Of a stretch of DNA of 64,000 nucleotides, positions 62,594 to 64,000 are shown in pieces. Made by a program: the position numbers and the translations under genes. Positions within the stretch are counted from its first letter, which is position 1. Each line of letters starts with the position of its first letter. The DNA lies in contig NZ_JARVKY010000003.1 in the NCBI RefSeq assembly GCF_029813785.1, positions 372,001 through 436,000 of the forward strand, in the 5' to 3' direction. This DNA comes from Streptomyces sp. DH41 (lineage in GTDB: Bacteria > Actinomycetota > Actinomycetes > Streptomycetales > Streptomycetaceae). Below the pieces are notes generated by a model. The model was not told where the DNA came from. It worked only from the letters and a program-made list of their open reading frames with translations, and searched no databases.

Positions 62594-63861
62594 CGACCGC
62601 CTATGAAGTACTGCCGCACGACGGACAGCAGCACGAGCCCTCCGCCACCGCCCTGCACTGGCCCCGCACCCGAGCCCACAGCCCCACGCCGACCGTCACC
62701 TGCACACTCGGCTGGGACCTCGACCTCCTGGGCCCCGCACCGGCCGCTGCCGCCGACCTCGTCCGGATCGCCGCCTCCGCCTACCTCGCTGACCGCAGCG
62801 CCCGCCGCCCCACCACCTTCGCGCGCACCATCGACCTCACCGTCCACACCGTCGACCCCGACCCCTGGACCGCCTCATCCGGCCGGCTCGCCGAAGACTT
62901 GCTGTCCTGGCTCACCGGCGATGCCTGGCACCTGCACGCCGTACCCGCCGCTCCCGGCGGCCACCGTCCGGCACCAATTCCCGATGCCGACGACGTGATG
63001 CTCCTCAGCGGCGGACTGGACTCCTTGTGTGGCGCCGCGGACCACCTCGGTGACACGGCAGAGCGAATCCACCTCAGCCACTACGACGGCAGCACCGTCA
63101 TCCGCCACGCCCAGCAACAGACCAGTGCCTGGCTCAACGGCTGTGGGCGGCAGCCGCTGCACCACCTCAGCGTGAAGCTCTGCCAGACCCATTCCGCCGC
63201 GGAATCCTCCTCGCGCAGCCGCAGCCTGCTGTTCGCCGCCCTGGCCTCAGCGGTCGCCGCCGGCGCTTCGAGCCCGCGGGTGACCGTGCCCGAGAACGGC
63301 TTCACCAGCATCAACCCGCCCCTGACCGCAGCGCGGGGCGGCGCCCTGTCCACCCGCTCGACCCACCCGGGCACGTTCGCTCGCATCAACGAGCTCCTGG
63401 CGAGCCTGGACATCCCCGTGACGGTGGCCAACCCCTACGCCTACCTCACCAAGGGACAGCTCCTGGCGCGAGCCTTGGACCGTGCGGGCCAGTCCCTGCT
63501 GCTGGCGGGGGCGGAAACCCTCTCGTGTAGCAAACTCGACGGCAATTGGTACTCCGGCGGGGACCCCACCCTCAACTGCGGCCTGTGCCTGGCCTGCCTG
63601 GTACGCAGGGGATCATTCACCGCAACCCCCCACCACGACGCCACCACCTACCTTGTCCACCACCTCACCGGCGCAGCACACCAGCTGCTGCTGGACCGCC
63701 GTCGTAAAGACGTCCACGACGTGCGGCAGGCTATCGCCCGCGGCATCGACGACACCGACATCCTCGCCGTCGGTGAACTCCCCCCCGACACTGACCTCGG
63801 CGCCGTCGTGGACATGTGCCGACGAGGTCTGCAGGAGCTGAACCATGTCCCCCTTCCCTGA
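62590..63861 (+). CDS. qatC: QatC, QueC-like ATP-pyrophosphatase-fold protein
   Basis: 423 aa. An N-terminal domain of about 130 residues precedes a PP-loop domain with LLSGGLDSLCGA (SGGxDS, ATP binding). The C-terminal part has a cysteine cluster (CGLCLACLVRRG), the zinc site of QueC-like proteins. Although QueC makes 7-deazaguanine precursors, no other queuosine genes are present; in Qat systems it is a defence component. Its 3' end overlaps qatD by 17 bases. Confidence 0.92.
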   Translation: MTTAYEVLPHDGQQHEPSATALHWPRTRAHSPTPTVTCTLGWDLDLLGPAPAAAADLVRIAASAYLADRSARRPTTFARTIDLTVHTVDPDPWTASSGRLAEDLLSWLTGDAWHLHAVPAAPGGHRPAPIPDADDVMLLSGGLDSLCGAADHLGDTAERIHLSHYDGSTVIRHAQQQTSAWLNGCGRQPLHHLSVKLCQTHSAAESSSRSRSLLFAALASAVAAGASSPRVTVPENGFTSINPPLTAARGGALSTRSTHPGTFARINELLASLDIPVTVANPYAYLTKGQLLARALDRAGQSLLLAGAETLSCSKLDGNWYSGGDPTLNCGLCLACLVRRGSFTATPHHDATTYLVHHLTGAAHQLLLDRRRKDVHDVRQAIARGIDDTDILAVGELPPDTDLGAVVDMCRRGLQELNHVPLP

Positions 63862-64000
63862 CGATTTGCCACCGCTCGACTGCCACGCCCACATCGCACC
63901 CGATGTGACCCCCGCGCAGATCGGGGCCCTAAAGGGAGCCGTCGTCTTCGCCGTCACCCGCACCCCGGCCGAAGCGCACCGCGCCGGCCGGCGCCGTGAC
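63845..64000 (+). CDS. qatD: QatD, TatD-like DNase (3' end outside window)
   Basis: The first 52 codons are in the window: MSPFPDDLPPLDCHAHIAPD, followed by IGALKGAVVFAVTRTPAEA. LDCHAHI is the metal-binding HxH motif of TatD-family nucleases. The ATG at 63845 lies inside the end of qatC. The rest of the protein continues past 64000. Confidence 0.85.
   Translation, partial: MSPFPDDLPPLDCHAHIAPDVTPAQIGALKGAVVFAVTRTPAEAHRAGRRRD

Noticed and set aside
1..64000. CRISPR arrays, rRNA genes or intact insertion sequences
   Set aside because: No regularly spaced direct repeats with unique spacers, no rRNA-like sequence, and no complete transposase gene with terminal repeats were seen.

Overview
The window is high-GC DNA (about 70% G+C) with GTG/ATG starts, 4-bp start/stop overlaps (ATGA, GTGA) and many families typical of Streptomyces: DUF5133, a GAF-ANTAR protein, STAS proteins, an AfsK-like kinase remnant and an actinobacterial cytochrome b carrying PDWY. 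I read it as chromosomal accessory sequence of a Streptomyces or close relative that makes selenocysteine. All names come from reading the sequence; no database was searched.

Region 1 (1-20.4 kb) is a selenium and formate respiration locus. It holds the 3' part of selB, tRNA-Sec (TCA anticodon), selD and a formate dehydrogenase alpha subunit with an in-frame UGA followed by a hairpin. Upstream of the dehydrogenase, in one apparent operon, lie three genes: an acyl-CoA dehydrogenase-like flavoprotein, a cytoplasmic PhnD-like binding protein, and a TusA-like/ferritin-like fusion. After a small zinc-finger protein and a lipoprotein come a cytochrome oxidase operon (subunits II, I, a IV-like and a CtaG-like protein, plus a HAD hydrolase), then the formate dehydrogenase Fe-S subunit, an NrfD-like subunit and a bc1-type cytochrome b. 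Together these suggest a dedicated formate-to-oxygen electron route. A ThDP enzyme and an SRPBCC protein follow.

Region 2 (20.4-27 kb) has stress-type small genes (STAS proteins, SDR, mannose-6-phosphate isomerase-like) mixed with decayed genes. Region 3 (27-39.3 kb) is a minus-strand, translationally coupled cluster. It contains GmhA, GmhB and a bifunctional HldE (ADP-heptose precursors), seven glycosyltransferases (one frameshifted), a NodU-type carbamoyltransferase and a UDP-glucuronate decarboxylase-like epimerase, so it probably makes a carbamoylated heptose glycan.

Region 4 (39.3-52.3 kb) is a mixed stress and metabolism region. It includes DUF2795 proteins, a Vms1/eRF1-like protein, an M20 peptidase, an Orn/Lys/Arg decarboxylase, a Cys-rich copper protein, a frameshifted GAF-ANTAR gene, a broken Ppx/GppA gene, CBS and DUF5133 proteins, an SDR, a CYP152 peroxygenase and a cold-shock protein.

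Region 5 (52.6-59 kb) is a mobile-element scar: a truncated copy of the isomerase gene from region 2, a truncated integrase, a full integrase flanked by TGCTGAC repeats, and pirin and kinase fragments. Region 6 (60 kb to the edge) is a QatABCD anti-phage defence operon whose qatD runs off the window.
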